A stretch of DNA of 64,000 nucleotides from Alcanivorax sp. S6407 (GCF_023016115.1 NZ_JALKBH010000011.1:1-64000); one strand, 5' to 3'; shown: positions 1 to 8,472, counted from the stretch's first letter. Translations and numbers: made by a program. Notes: generated from the sequence alone by a model not told the origin.

Positions 1-50
1 ATCTTTTAAAGATCCCGTCCCGAACAGGTCCCACACGTTTGCTTGCCTGA

Positions 51-62
51 TTGTTAAAGAGC
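51..62 (-). promoter_or_regulatory. rrn boxA antitermination site
   Basis: The minus strand reads GCTCTTTAACAA, the boxA sequence of gammaproteobacterial rRNA leaders that loads the NusB/NusE antitermination complex. It is followed by CAATCAGGCAAG and GTGTGGGACC, as in 16S leaders. The 16S rRNA gene should begin within roughly 100-200 bp left of position 1, reading leftward. No rRNA sequence itself is inside the window. Confidence 0.85.
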
Positions 63-111
63 GTCTCGTCCGGTGCCGCGCTTTGCGTTGTTGCCCCGTC
101 GAGGAGTGCGC

Positions 112-139
112 ATTCTAGGGATTTTTCCGGGGGCGTCAA
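112..139 (-). promoter_or_regulatory. rRNA operon promoter (P1-like)
   Basis: On the minus strand a -35 box TTGACG (134-139) and a -10 box TAGAAT (112-117) are separated by 16 bp, and the -10 is followed by a GC-rich discriminator (GCGCACTCC). A-rich sequence lies upstream of the -35 like an UP element. The 16-bp spacer and GC discriminator are typical of stringently and growth-rate controlled rrn P1 promoters. With the boxA downstream, it should drive a 16S-23S-5S operon off the left edge. Confidence 0.8.
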
Positions 140-386
140 CACTTTTTTCCGACCAGAATGAAGAAATCGGAAATTCTTCCAAAAAGCCGGCTCACGGGGC
201 CTGAAACGATTAATTTTCAGCCACGAACGGCTATTTTCTGCCCAAAGCCTCCCCTCTTCCTTCAACCGACATTGAAGGTACCGCAGAGAGCGGCGAAGAA
301 GCCATGAGGAAAGGTTGTTTTTTAATCAACCCAGAGGGAAGAAGCGATGGATGACGCCACAAAAGGCGTCAAGGCGCCCCGGCAGA
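140..386. other. intergenic, rrn promoter upstream region to anbu 3' end
   Basis: This stretch lies between the rrn promoter and the stop codon of the Anbu gene. It contains A/T-rich blocks (140-240) that may act as rrn UP or Fis-binding sequence, which is inference. I see no open reading frame with protein-like composition, no tRNA and no clear intrinsic terminator for the Anbu operon. Confidence 0.5.
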
Positions 387-1106
387 TCACCATTCCACAT
401 CCGGTAATTGGGCAAAGGCTTCACGCAATCCCTGTGACCAGGCCTCACCCAGTGCATGGAAATGCGCATCCTGGTCGGTGACATCGTGATGATTCGCCAG
501 GCTGTAGCTGTCCGTATCATAGATCAGCACGTCCAGGGGCAGGCCCACCGAGAGATTGGAGCGGATAGTGGAGTCCAGACTGATCAAGGCGCACTTGGCC
601 GCATCCTTGAGGGGCAGCTGGTAATCCACTACCCGATCGAGAATCGGCTTGCCGTACTTGATCTCGCCAATCTGGAAGTAAGGGGTATCCGGAGTGCTTT
701 CAATGAAGTTGCCCTCCGGGTAGATCTGGAACAGCCGGTGCCGCTCACCATGAATCTGGCCGCCGACGATAAAGCTGCTGCCAAAATCCACGTTGCCCTG
801 GCTCTGCCCGGAATCCCTGCGGATGACTTCCCGGCAGGTGCTGCCGACGATGGTGGCCACCTCATACATGGACCGGGCACCAAACAGGTTGGGCTGATCG
901 CTGTTCAGGCGCATGTTCAACAGACTGATGACACTTTGCGTGGTGGCCAGGTTACCTGCACTGAGAATGACGATGGCACGCTCACCATCCATCATGAATT
1001 TATGCAGTTTCCTGAAGGTGGCAATCTGGTCCACCCCCGCATTGGTGCGAGAATCCGCAGCAAATACCAGCCCCTTCTCCAGGGACATCGCCACGCAATA
1101 GGTCAT
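387..1106 (-). CDS. Anbu-type proteasome-like peptidase
   Basis: A 239-residue NTN hydrolase of the Anbu (ancestral beta subunit, COG3484) family. Removing the initiator Met exposes Thr1 (start MTYCVAMS), the expected N-terminal nucleophile. Asp17 (AADSRTNAG), a Lys near position 32 and the SAGN loop (about 49-52) complete a proteasome-type active site. An upstream in-frame start would bury the Thr, so the start at 1106 is preferred. The gene is last in an operon with transglutaminase-like, alpha-E and ATP-grasp genes, the known Anbu neighbourhood. Anbu homologues form cytoplasmic ring or helical assemblies. The substrate is unknown; processing or recycling of the peptide made by the ATP-grasp partner is inference. 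Confidence 0.92.
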   Translation of the reverse strand: MTYCVAMSLEKGLVFAADSRTNAGVDQIATFRKLHKFMMDGERAIVILSAGNLATTQSVISLLNMRLNSDQPNLFGARSMYEVATIVGSTCREVIRRDSGQSQGNVDFGSSFIVGGQIHGERHRLFQIYPEGNFIESTPDTPYFQIGEIKYGKPILDRVVDYQLPLKDAAKCALISLDSTIRSNLSVGLPLDVLIYDTDSYSLANHHDVTDQDAHFHALGEAWSQGLREAFAQLPDVEW

Positions 1107-1137
1107 GCTTGTCTGCTCCGATAACGATCCCGGCCTG

Positions 1138-1935
1138 TCACTGCATGCTTTCCGACACGGTCCGGTTGACCAGTGCCACCGCTTCCAGCGACTCGACCCC
1201 ACCGCCGAAGCGTACACCACGGACCGGACAGGCATCCATATAATCCATGCCCACTGCCAGCTTGAGGTGGTGGCGTGGCTGGCTGGTCTGGTTGGTCACA
1301 TCAAAAGTGTGCCAGCCATCATCCTGCCAGACTTCAGCCCAGGCGTGACTGGCCACATGCTCGGAATCCTTGCTGTAGAGATAGCCACTCACATAGCGGG
1401 CCGGCATACCCAGGGCACGACAACAGGCAAGGAACACATGGGTATGGTCCTGACAGACCCCCTTGCCCAGCTTCCAGGCTTCACGGGCATTACTGGCCAC
1501 ACTGGTTACCCCGGGAGTAAACGGCATCCCCTGCAGGATGGATTCACTCAATCGTTCAAATCGGGCCAGGCCTGCAAGGTCGTCATGCCGATGGGCCAGC
1601 TCTTCCAGCGACTCGTTGCTTTCGGTAAGAAAAGTCGGACGGGTGAACACCAGCGGAGACAGGCGATGATCACTGTCTTCACTGTCCTCATCGGTGATCT
1701 CCACCACCCCTTTTACCGTCAGGGCGATCTGCTGATGCGGCTTGTCCAGCGTGAGCACATGGAGGATGTTGTTGTAGCCATCCGACCCTTCATCTGCATG
1801 CTCCGGCAAATCCAGCTCCCAGCTCAGTACCCGCTGCCGGGCAGAGGGCCGCGGCGTCAGGCGCAGATACTGGGTGCTGTGCTTTACCCGCTCTGAATAA
1901 CGGTATTCCGTGCTGTGTTGGATTGACAGTTTCAT
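1138..1935 (-). CDS. transglutaminase-like family protein
   Basis: A 265-residue protein with an N-terminal bacterial transglutaminase N domain (about 1-100) and a transglutaminase-like papain-fold core. The triad is visible as Cys161 (GKGVCQDHTH), His197 (ASHAWAEVW) and Asp212 (TFDVTN). It has no signal peptide, so it is cytoplasmic. Its first codons overlap the stop of the alpha-E gene by 4 bp, implying translational coupling, and the Anbu gene starts 31 bp after its stop. In this conserved cluster it is predicted to act as a peptidase or amide-bond-modifying enzyme on a ligated peptide. The exact reaction is not known. Confidence 0.9.
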   Translation of the reverse strand: MKLSIQHSTEYRYSERVKHSTQYLRLTPRPSARQRVLSWELDLPEHADEGSDGYNNILHVLTLDKPHQQIALTVKGVVEITDEDSEDSDHRLSPLVFTRPTFLTESNESLEELAHRHDDLAGLARFERLSESILQGMPFTPGVTSVASNAREAWKLGKGVCQDHTHVFLACCRALGMPARYVSGYLYSKDSEHVASHAWAEVWQDDGWHTFDVTNQTSQPRHHLKLAVGMDYMDACPVRGVRFGGGVESLEAVALVNRTVSESMQ

Positions 1936-2861
1936 ACCAGCTCCAGATATTCACTTTGAATGGTGTCCGCCAGCTCATTGATGCGGCGAAGAAAATCCGT
2001 CAGATAGTCGTGCAGACCAATATCGATGATGTGCTCCATATCGCCATACTGGAGACGGGCCAGCTGGACTGCCGCCAGGCGCTTGGCCTCCAGCCCAGCA
2101 TTACCTTCGATGGCAGGCAGCAGCTCGCACAGCATCTGCAGGCATGACAACAACGAACGAGGCACCTCCGGGCGCAGGATCAACAACTCCGCCACCCGTT
2201 CACCATTGATGGTTTCGCTGAACATTTCCCGGAACGCCTCATAGGCCCCCACCGAGCGCAGCAAGGCATGCCAGCGGTAGTAATCCAGGGTGGTGTTGGG
2301 TTGGTTCTGGCCATCGCGGTGCTTCACATCGAGAATCCGGGCAGTGTTATCTGCCCGCTCGATGAAGGTCCCCAGACGCAGGAAGCGGAAGGTATCGCTG
2401 CGCATCAGGGTGCCGTAGGTGGCCCCGCGGAACAGGTGGGAACGATTCTTCACCCACTCGAAGAACGCGGTTTCACCATAGGCCTGCAACCCGGTCTGGC
2501 GGATTTCCTTGAGCTCCAGCCAGGTGCTGTTGACGCTTTCCCACATTTCCGAGGTGATCTTGCCGCGCACCGCATGGGCGCTGGCACGGGCCTGTCGCAG
2601 GCAGGAATAGATGCTGGCCGGGCTGTCCGCATCCAGGGTGAAGAAGAACAGCAGATTCTGGATGGTGATTTTGCCGTAGCGGGATCCGTAATGGTCCGCC
2701 GTGCCGGTAATGGCAAGAGGCGCCGCCATTTCTGCCTGGGTGTCCACGGCAAAGCGGATCAATGACAGGTTCCACACCACATCCAGCATCCGCGCTGTAT
2801 TTTCCGCCCGCTCGAAATAGCGGGACAACCAGTAAAGGTCTGAAGCGGTACGACTCAGCAT
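1932..2861 (-). CDS. alpha-E domain-containing protein
   Basis: A 309-residue, mostly alpha-helical protein of the alpha-E family (DUF403, COG2307). It begins MLSRTASDLYWLSRYFERAE, the typical family start, with FIERADNTARILD repeating the RA-[ED]N-TAR pattern near residue 170. No catalytic function is established. It almost always sits beside the circularly permuted ATP-grasp gene, as here, where its start overlaps that gene's end by 7 bp. It probably works as a partner of the ligase, which is inference from gene order. Confidence 0.93.
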   Translation of the reverse strand: MLSRTASDLYWLSRYFERAENTARMLDVVWNLSLIRFAVDTQAEMAAPLAITGTADHYGSRYGKITIQNLLFFFTLDADSPASIYSCLRQARASAHAVRGKITSEMWESVNSTWLELKEIRQTGLQAYGETAFFEWVKNRSHLFRGATYGTLMRSDTFRFLRLGTFIERADNTARILDVKHRDGQNQPNTTLDYYRWHALLRSVGAYEAFREMFSETINGERVAELLILRPEVPRSLLSCLQMLCELLPAIEGNAGLEAKRLAAVQLARLQYGDMEHIIDIGLHDYLTDFLRRINELADTIQSEYLELV

Positions 2862-4300
2862 GCGCCTTCCTCCCCGCCTTCCAGTACCCAGGTATCCTTG
2901 GTGCCGCCACCCTGGGAAGAATTGACCACCAGCGAACCGGACTTCATGGCTACCCGTGTCAGCCCACCGGGGACCACCCGGGTTTCGTTGCCGCTAAGCA
3001 CAAAGGGACGCAGATCGATATGGCGAGGCGCGATGCCCTCCTCCACGAAAATCGGACAGGTGGACAGGGACAGGGTCGGCTGGGCGATATAGTTTTCCGG
3101 GTCCGCCTTGAGTCGATCCCGGAACATTTCGATTTCAGCCTGGCTGGCCGCCGGCCCCACCAGCATGCCATAGCCACCGGCACCGTGAACTTCCTTGACC
3201 ACCAGCTCCGGCAATTTCGCCAGCACCTCTTTCAGGTCATCCGGTTTACGGCACTGCCAGGTAGGCACGTTGTTGAGGATCGGCTCCTCATCCAGGTAGA
3301 ACCGGATCATGTCAGGCACGTAGGGATAGATGGACTTGTCATCCCCCACCCCGGTACCCACCGCATTGGCCAGTACCACATTCCCTTGTCGGTACACTGA
3401 CAACAGACCGGGCACCCCCAGCATGGAGTCGGAACGGAAAGCCAGCGGGTCGAGGAAATCATCATCGATGCGGCGGTAGATCACATCCACCCGCTGCGGG
3501 CCGGCGGTGGTACGCATATAGACATAGCCATCCTTGACGAACAGATCCGCGCCCTCCACAAGCTCGATACCCATCTGCTGGGCCAGGAAGGCATGCTCGA
3601 AGTAGGCACTGTTGAACTGCCCCGGCGTCAGCAACACCACCGTGGGGTGGCTGTAACTGGCACTCTGCTGCAGGGTTTCCAGCAGCAGGCTGGGGTAATG
3701 CTCCACCGGTGCCACGGTCTGTTCGGCGAACAGCTCCGGGAACAGACGCATCATCATGCGCCGGTTCTCGATCATGTAGCTCACCCCGGACGGAGTGCGC
3801 AGATTGTCCTCCAGCACATACCAGTCCCCTTCCCCATCGCGGATCAGGTCCACGCCGCTGATATGGGAATAGACTTGATTGTGCAGATCCACATCCTGCA
3901 TGCATGGCTGGTACTGGCTGTTGCCAAAGATCTGTTCGGCAGGAATACGACCGGCTTTGATGATGTTCTGGTCGTGGTAGATGTCGTGAAGAAAAAGATT
4001 GAGCGCATTGACCCGCTGGATGGCGCCGCGCTCCAGCAGATCCCACTCGCTGGCAGGAATCACCCGCGGCAGGGTGTCGAAAGGAATCAGCCGCTCGGTG
4101 CCGCTGTCCTCGCCGTAGACATTGAAGGTAATGCCTACCCGGTGAAACTGGAGTTCCGCTTCCTTGCGTTTGCGTTGTAGCAGGCCGCGATCCTGTCGCA
4201 GCAACCAATCGTGATAACTCGTGTAGTGAGGCCGCACCTCACCGCCCGGCGCTATCATCTCGTCGAAACCGGACACCGCCGGCAACTTTAATGAACGCAT
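2855..4300 (-). CDS. circularly permuted type 2 ATP-grasp protein
   Basis: A 481-residue protein of the COG2308 family, a circularly permuted ATP-grasp predicted to form peptide (amide) bonds at the cost of ATP. Family motifs visible include GVDLIRDGEGDWYVLEDNLR, RVDVIYRRIDDDFLDP, GTGVGDDKSIYPYVPDMIRF and the C-terminal HIDLRPF with VNSSQGGGTKDTWV. The start at 4300 (MRSLKLPAVSGFDEM) matches the family start; an earlier Met at 4327 is possible. It is the first gene of the four-gene minus-strand operon. The amino acids joined are unknown. Confidence 0.93.
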   Translation of the reverse strand: MRSLKLPAVSGFDEMIAPGGEVRPHYTSYHDWLLRQDRGLLQRKRKEAELQFHRVGITFNVYGEDSGTERLIPFDTLPRVIPASEWDLLERGAIQRVNALNLFLHDIYHDQNIIKAGRIPAEQIFGNSQYQPCMQDVDLHNQVYSHISGVDLIRDGEGDWYVLEDNLRTPSGVSYMIENRRMMMRLFPELFAEQTVAPVEHYPSLLLETLQQSASYSHPTVVLLTPGQFNSAYFEHAFLAQQMGIELVEGADLFVKDGYVYMRTTAGPQRVDVIYRRIDDDFLDPLAFRSDSMLGVPGLLSVYRQGNVVLANAVGTGVGDDKSIYPYVPDMIRFYLDEEPILNNVPTWQCRKPDDLKEVLAKLPELVVKEVHGAGGYGMLVGPAASQAEIEMFRDRLKADPENYIAQPTLSLSTCPIFVEEGIAPRHIDLRPFVLSGNETRVVPGGLTRVAMKSGSLVVNSSQGGGTKDTWVLEGGEEGAC

Positions 4301-4478
4301 GGCGTCTTCCTTGGTCCTGAAGCACACTACAGGCGTGCCCCTGAAAGCACTTCAGCAAGTCCTGTGCCAGAATGGGCATAGCAAAGACCCCATTTAACCG
4401 GGGCTGCAGACCTCACGGCTCCAAAACAGGGCATGACCACACCCATGGTGCAGAATGCGCCCGATTTCGGGCATCCAT

Positions 4479-5588
4479 ATGGAAACCGTTGATACCGCCA
4501 TCATTGGCGCCGGAGCCATAGGCCTCGCGCTGGCCAGAACCCTGTCAGCAGACCGTTCCGTGGTGGTGCTGGAGCAGGAAAACCGTGTCGGTCAGCACCT
4601 GTCATCGCGCAACAGCGAAGTGATTCATGCCGGCCTCTACTACCCTCCCGGTTCGCTCAAGTCGCGGCTATGCCTTGCCGGCAGTAAAGCACTCTATCGT
4701 TACTGCGAGGCGACAGGAGTGCCTTACCGCCAATGCGGCAAGTTACTGGTGGCGCAGAAAGGACAGGAAGCCCAGCTCCAGCAACTGCACGATAATGCCG
4801 AAGCCGTGGGAGCCCCCGCCCTCAAGCGTCTGTCCCGCACTCAATGGCAACAGCAGGAGCCCTGGCTGAACGCCAGCGAGGTGCTGCTCAGTCCTGGCTC
4901 CGGAATCTTCGACAGCCACTCACTGCTTTCACAGCTGCAGCAGGATGCACACCTCAATGGCGCCCTGATTACGCTATGCCACCAGGTCACACGTATTGAA
5001 TGTGAACCCAACGACTACAGGCTGCTGGTGGCGGATAGCAACAAACAGCATTTCACCTTACGTTGCCGGCAGCTGATCCTTGCCGCCGGCTTGTACAACA
5101 CGTCACTGCTGGAAAGTGCCGCAGGCTTCCCCACCGATCAGGTTCCTGAACAACGGCAGGCGCGCGGTAATTATTTTGCATTGTCGGGCCGCAGCCCCAC
5201 TCGAAGACTGGTTTACCCCATGCCCGAAGCCCACGGTCTGGGGGTGCACCTCACCGTGGATATGGCTAATCAGGCACGCTTCGGCCCGGATGTGGAATGG
5301 ATCACTCCCACCCTGCCCCCGGATTACCTAATCAATGCGGAACGAAAGTCGACGTTTGTAGATGCCGTCCAGCAATACTGGCCAGACCTGAACCCGGACC
5401 GGCTGCAGCCGAGCTACGCCGGTATCCGGCCCAAGCTCTACCTTCAGAACAAGCCGTTAACCGATTTTCTGATTCAGGATGTGGGCAGTCACGGGCTCAG
5501 CGGGATGATCAATCTGCTGGGTATCGAATCCCCGGGGCTGACGGCGGCGTTGGCCATTGCTGAGGAGGTAAAGGGGCGTCTGGGATAG
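4479..5588 (+). CDS. FAD-dependent oxidoreductase, L-2-hydroxyglutarate dehydrogenase-like
   Basis: A 369-residue DAO-family flavoprotein. A Rossmann GAGAIGLALA motif sits at the N-terminus, followed by SSRNSEVIHAGLYYPPGSLK, characteristic of the LhgO/L2HGDH family, and a C-terminal SGMINLLGIESPGLTAALA block. It likely oxidises L-2-hydroxyglutarate or a related hydroxy acid and passes electrons to the quinone pool. It is shorter than E. coli LhgO (about 420 aa), so the substrate is uncertain. METVDTAIIGAG (4479) is the chosen start; 4455 is an alternative. It is convergent with the SDR gene, and the gap is filled by a 150-bp hairpin element. Confidence 0.8.
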   Translation: METVDTAIIGAGAIGLALARTLSADRSVVVLEQENRVGQHLSSRNSEVIHAGLYYPPGSLKSRLCLAGSKALYRYCEATGVPYRQCGKLLVAQKGQEAQLQQLHDNAEAVGAPALKRLSRTQWQQQEPWLNASEVLLSPGSGIFDSHSLLSQLQQDAHLNGALITLCHQVTRIECEPNDYRLLVADSNKQHFTLRCRQLILAAGLYNTSLLESAAGFPTDQVPEQRQARGNYFALSGRSPTRRLVYPMPEAHGLGVHLTVDMANQARFGPDVEWITPTLPPDYLINAERKSTFVDAVQQYWPDLNPDRLQPSYAGIRPKLYLQNKPLTDFLIQDVGSHGLSGMINLLGIESPGLTAALAIAEEVKGRLG

Positions 5589-5614
5589 CGGGTTGAACCG
5601 CGGGGGCGGGAGCA

Positions 5615-5764
5615 GTTGAAAGTTTAAAGTTCAAAGTTGAAAAGCGCGGGCAAGCGCCCCGGTTTTGGAAGGTCGTGCCAGCGCTCTTACCCTCGCCCGC
5701 GGGCACGGCCTTGCAAAACCTGCAACCTGATCCGCGTTTTAACTTTGAACTTTAAACTTTCAAC
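5615..5764. repeat. 150-bp inverted element with heptameric ends
   Basis: The left end (5615-5642) is four heptamers, GTTGAAA GTTTAAA GTTCAAA GTTGAAA. The right end (5737-5764) is four heptamers that are its near-perfect reverse complement. Between them a second inverted pair (GTTTTGGAAGGTCGTGCC against GGCACGGCCTTGCAAAAC) makes the whole element a long imperfect hairpin. It fills the gap between two convergent genes and its right end is 5 bp from the SDR stop codon. A related element is at 36202-36386. Confidence 0.85.
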
Positions 5765-5769
5765 TCGAT

Positions 5770-6546
5770 TTACTCATGCCTTCCCATCACCGCGCCGGCG
5801 AGGCGCACTACCCAACTTTCTGGCAGGAAGCGGGTCAACATGGTCATGGCGCGATAGAGAGCGCCAGGGACCACCACCGCCCTTCCCCTGGCCAGTGCTT
5901 GCAGGCCTGCCCTTGCCACTGGCGCCACCGGCATCATCGCCTTCTCCAGTGACGGATCCATCTGGCCACGGGCCTTGCTGGAAAACTCTGTACGTGTGCC
6001 TCCGGGACTCAGGGTAGTCACGGTGATGCCGGCAGGTTTCAGTTCTTCATGCAGCGCCCTGCCCAGCGTCTGTACAAAGGCCTTGCTGGCCGCATACGCT
6101 GCCATACCCGGAATCGGAAACCAGGCCGACACCGAGCTCACGTTGAGGATCCAGCCCTCGCCTCGCGCAGCCATGGGCGCGGCGAAAAGGCGGGTCAGCG
6201 CCAGCAAGGCACGATCATTCACATCCACCATGCCGAGCTGTTCGTCCAGAGACATCTCCAGCGTCGGTTTCTGAAAGCCGAAACCGGCGTTATTGATCAG
6301 GATATCCACCCGCCGCTCCAGAGAGGCAACCTGGTCGAAAATCCTGGTGGGAGCTTGTGGATCGGCAAGATCCACGGTGATCACGTCCACCGTCACCGCA
6401 GACAATTGTGCGGCCAGCGCATTAAGTCGCTCAGTTCGCCGCGCCACCAAAATCAGATGACATCCCTGCGCTGCCAGCTGACGGGCCATTTCCTCACCGA
6501 GGCCACTGGAGGCGCCGGTGATAAGGGCGGTTTTTCCTGAAAACAT
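5770..6546 (-). CDS. short-chain dehydrogenase/reductase
   Basis: A 258-residue classical SDR. The cofactor motif TGASSGLG (10-17), NNAG (85-88), the catalytic Ser in NVSSVS (137-140) and Tyr151/Lys155 (YAASK) are all present. Arg residues after the second strand (VARRTERL) favour NADPH. The C-terminal 30 residues are hydrophobic (VVVPGALYRAMTMLTRFLPESWVVRLAGAVMG cut at about 230-255), so membrane association is possible. The substrate is unknown. It stands alone in its strand segment, with a large repeat-filled gap upstream. Confidence 0.88.
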   Translation of the reverse strand: MFSGKTALITGASSGLGEEMARQLAAQGCHLILVARRTERLNALAAQLSAVTVDVITVDLADPQAPTRIFDQVASLERRVDILINNAGFGFQKPTLEMSLDEQLGMVDVNDRALLALTRLFAAPMAARGEGWILNVSSVSAWFPIPGMAAYAASKAFVQTLGRALHEELKPAGITVTTLSPGGTRTEFSSKARGQMDPSLEKAMMPVAPVARAGLQALARGRAVVVPGALYRAMTMLTRFLPESWVVRLAGAVMGRHE

Positions 6547-6555
6547 GCATCCTCC

Positions 6556-6761
6556 GTTTCTACGAAGCTGCTGTGGGAACGTAGCGTAGCGAATAACGTG
6601 CCTGCAGGCGATCCGGGCCTTGGTGAGGAGAATCAGTTTCGAGTTGCGAGGAACGAGTTTCGAAAGGCAAAACCTGATACTCGAAACGCGCTTCTGGAAT
6701 CCTTACCTCGCTTGGGCTCGGATCGCTTGCAGGCAAGCTCCCACAGCGGCTTCGTAGAAAC
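6556..6761. repeat. REP-like element with 23-bp inverted ends
   Basis: Left arm 6556-6578 and right arm 6739-6761 match as inverted repeats at 22 of 23 positions. Inside them a second nested pair (ATCCGGGCC...TGAGGAG against CCTTACCTCG...GGGCTCGGAT) continues the hairpin. The centre (6636-6663) holds four heptamers (GTTTCGA GTTGCGA GGAACGA GTTTCGA). The CTTGCAGGCAAGCTCCCACAG end resembles REP sequences of pseudomonads. No transposase is present. Confidence 0.8.
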
Positions 6762-6870
6762 GACTAATTGAAGACATGCAAATCCTCCTGCTTTCACTCG
6801 CTTAGCCATGATAACGCACCAATACCATCAGCACGGCATCTTCCCCGTTAGAGTGAGTCGAGGAACGGAA

Positions 6871-6937
6871 GGATCTGGCGGCGAAGAGCAAAAAACCTGT
6901 CTGAGCGGAGCGAGTCTTTTTTGCGTCCGCCAGATCC
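6871..6937. repeat. long hairpin with nested stems
   Basis: GGATCTGGCGG (6871-6881) pairs with CCGCCAGATCC (6927-6937), and inside it GCAAAAAA (6888-6895) pairs with TTTTTTGC (6917-6924). Two further hairpins follow, GCCTGC-GGA-GCAGGC (about 6968-6982) and GGGGGAG-CCAG-CTCCCCC (about 7013-7031). The row of strong stems suggests structured RNA or a repetitive extragenic element. I cannot tell which from one copy. Confidence 0.55.
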
Positions 6938-7140
6938 CCTTCTCAATCTGTGTAAGTACCGGAGTGTGCCTGCGGAGCAGGCCGAACGGAGTCGGGGTGG
7001 CGGGGAGTCCAGAGGGGGAGCCAGCTCCCCCTTTGGGCCTTTATGCTCGTCAGGGTACGTCGCGGCGAGGACACGCACGTGCCAAAGTGAGATGACATAT
7101 CAGCAAATGTCGAGTCACCTAGGGGGGACCACCGTAACCG

Positions 7141-7386
7141 CAGATTCGCACCTCAAGTTCCTGAAGTTCGAACGTCGGCTCTGGAATCCTTACCTCGCCT
7201 GGGCTCGGATCGCTTGCAGGCAAGTTATTCGCTGCGCTCACCCCTTCGGGGCCGCACTCCGTGCGTTACTCCGCTGCGCTACGTTCCCACAGGTTCTAAC
7301 AAGGATCTGTGCCTGCTGCATCTCAGTTCCTCGCTGTCGCTCGGTTCGCGCCCTGAACGGCGCTCCTACAGCGGCTTCGTAGAAAA
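7141..7386. repeat. REP-like element, second copy region
   Basis: 7180-7224 repeats 6693-6737 in the same orientation with 44 of 45 bases identical. 7224-7290 is the reverse complement of 16173-16237 with few differences. The right end (7369-7385) repeats the CAGCGGCTTCGTAGAAA end of the 6556-6761 element. This looks like a composite of two element copies. It contains no credible gene, although short open frames cross it. Confidence 0.75.
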
Positions 7387-7390
7387 GCTG

Positions 7391-7417
7391 AAAACCCGGG
7401 AACTTTTCCCGGGTTTT
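7391..7417. terminator. bidirectional terminator-like hairpin
   Basis: AAAACCCGGGAA (7391-7402) pairs with TTCCCGGGTTTT around a short loop. It has T-rich sequence on both strands, so it can stop transcription in either direction. It lies about 100 bp beyond the etfA terminator. Confidence 0.6.
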
Positions 7418-7431
7418 CTATCAATCCAAGC

Positions 7432-7486
7432 GTAGCTTGTAGCTTGTAGCTTGTAGCTTGTAGCTTGTAGCTTGTAGCTTGTAGCT
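7432..7486. repeat. GTAGCTT heptanucleotide tandem array
   Basis: Seven perfect copies of GTAGCTT plus a six-base partial copy run without interruption. The array lies just downstream of etfA, outside any gene. The same unit starts the degenerate array at 29331-29378. Copy number is likely to vary between strains by slippage, which is inference. Confidence 0.97.
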
Positions 7487-7492
7487 AAAAAC

Positions 7493-7520
7493 AAAAAACC
7501 CGGCGCAAGGCCGGGTTTTT
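7493..7520 (-). terminator. intrinsic terminator of etfBA
   Basis: Minus-strand stem formed by the CCCGGC/GCCGGG arms with a CAAG-type loop, followed by a T-run (complement of AAAAAA at 7493-7498). It is about 20 bp after the etfA stop codon. Confidence 0.85.
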
Positions 7521-7542
7521 GTGGTGCGGACAGCGCGCTGTA

Positions 7543-8472
7543 TTACAGCTTGCCGTCCAGCTCCGGTACTGCTTCGAACAGGTCAGCCACCAGGCCGTAG
7601 TCAGCCACCTGGAAGATCGGGGCTTCTTCGTCCTTGTTGATGGCAACGATGACCTTGGAGTCTTTCATACCGGCCAGATGCTGGATGGCACCGGAGATGC
7701 CTACAGCAACGTACAGGTTCGGGGCGACGATCTTGCCAGTCTGACCTACCTGCATGTCGTTCGGTACGAAGCCTGCATCTACGGCAGCACGGGATGCACC
7801 CACGCCAGCGCCCAGCTTGTCAGCCAGCTTGTACAGGATTTCGAAGTTGTCGCCGTTACCCATGCCACGACCACCGGAGATCACGATCTCGGCAGAAGTC
7901 AGCTCAGGACGGTCAGACTTGGCCAGCTCTTCACCAACGAAGGAAGAGGTGCCAGCGTTCTTAGCAACGTCCAGGGCTTCAACGGCAGCAGAGCCACCTT
8001 CAGCAGCAACGCCATCGAAAGAAGTACCACGCACGGTGATCACTTTCTTGGCATCAGAGCTCTTCACGGTAGCAATAGCGTTACCAGCGTAGATCGGACG
8101 CTTGAAAGTATCAGCGTCGATCACTTCAGAGATCTCGGAAACCTGAGCCACGTCCAGCAGAGCAGCAGTGCGCGGAGCAAAGTTCTTGCCGGTGGTGGTG
8201 GCAGCAGCCAGAACGTGGGTGTAGTCGGCAGCCACTTCGGCAACCAGATCACCAACGTTTTCGGCCAGTTGGTGCTCGTAGGCATCGTTGTCAGCGCACA
8301 GTACCTTGGAAACGCCATCAATCTTGGCAGCTTCTTCAGCAACGGCGCCACAGCCTTTACCGGCAACCAGAACGGTGATGTCGCCACCGATAGCCTTGGC
8401 AGCAGCAACTACGCTCAGGGTGACCTTGTTGAGCGCGGCGTTATCGTGTTCGGCGTAAACTAGTACACTCAT
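7543..8472 (-). CDS. etfA: electron transfer flavoprotein subunit alpha
   Basis: A 309-residue ETF alpha subunit. The N-terminal half is the Rossmann-like ETF domain. The C-terminal FAD-binding domain (about 190-300) shows [54 protein letters not shown] and AIQHLAGM. It takes electrons from acyl-CoA and other dehydrogenases together with EtfB and passes them to ETF-quinone oxidoreductase. Its start codon overlaps the etfB stop by one base, so the two are translationally coupled. ETF-QO, its acceptor, is encoded divergently upstream. Confidence 0.97.
   Translation of the reverse strand: MSVLVYAEHDNAALNKVTLSVVAAAKAIGGDITVLVAGKGCGAVAEEAAKIDGVSKVLCADNDAYEHQLAENVGDLVAEVAADYTHVLAAATTTGKNFAPRTAALLDVAQVSEISEVIDADTFKRPIYAGNAIATVKSSDAKKVITVRGTSFDGVAAEGGSAAVEALDVAKNAGTSSFVGEELAKSDRPELTSAEIVISGGRGMGNGDNFEILYKLADKLGAGVGASRAAVDAGFVPNDMQVGQTGKIVAPNLYVAVGISGAIQHLAGMKDSKVIVAINKDEEAPIFQVADYGLVADLFEAVPELDGKL

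Noticed and set aside
456-1124. Plus-strand frame over the Anbu gene
   Set aside because: Anbu has a full active site and operon context; the plus frame has none.
6808-7435. Several short open frames between the SDR and etfA genes
   Set aside because: They lie in repeats and hairpins, have biased composition and no ribosome sites.
7432-7486. CRISPR-like array
   Set aside because: Units are 7 bp with no spacers and no cas genes are present, so it is a simple tandem repeat.
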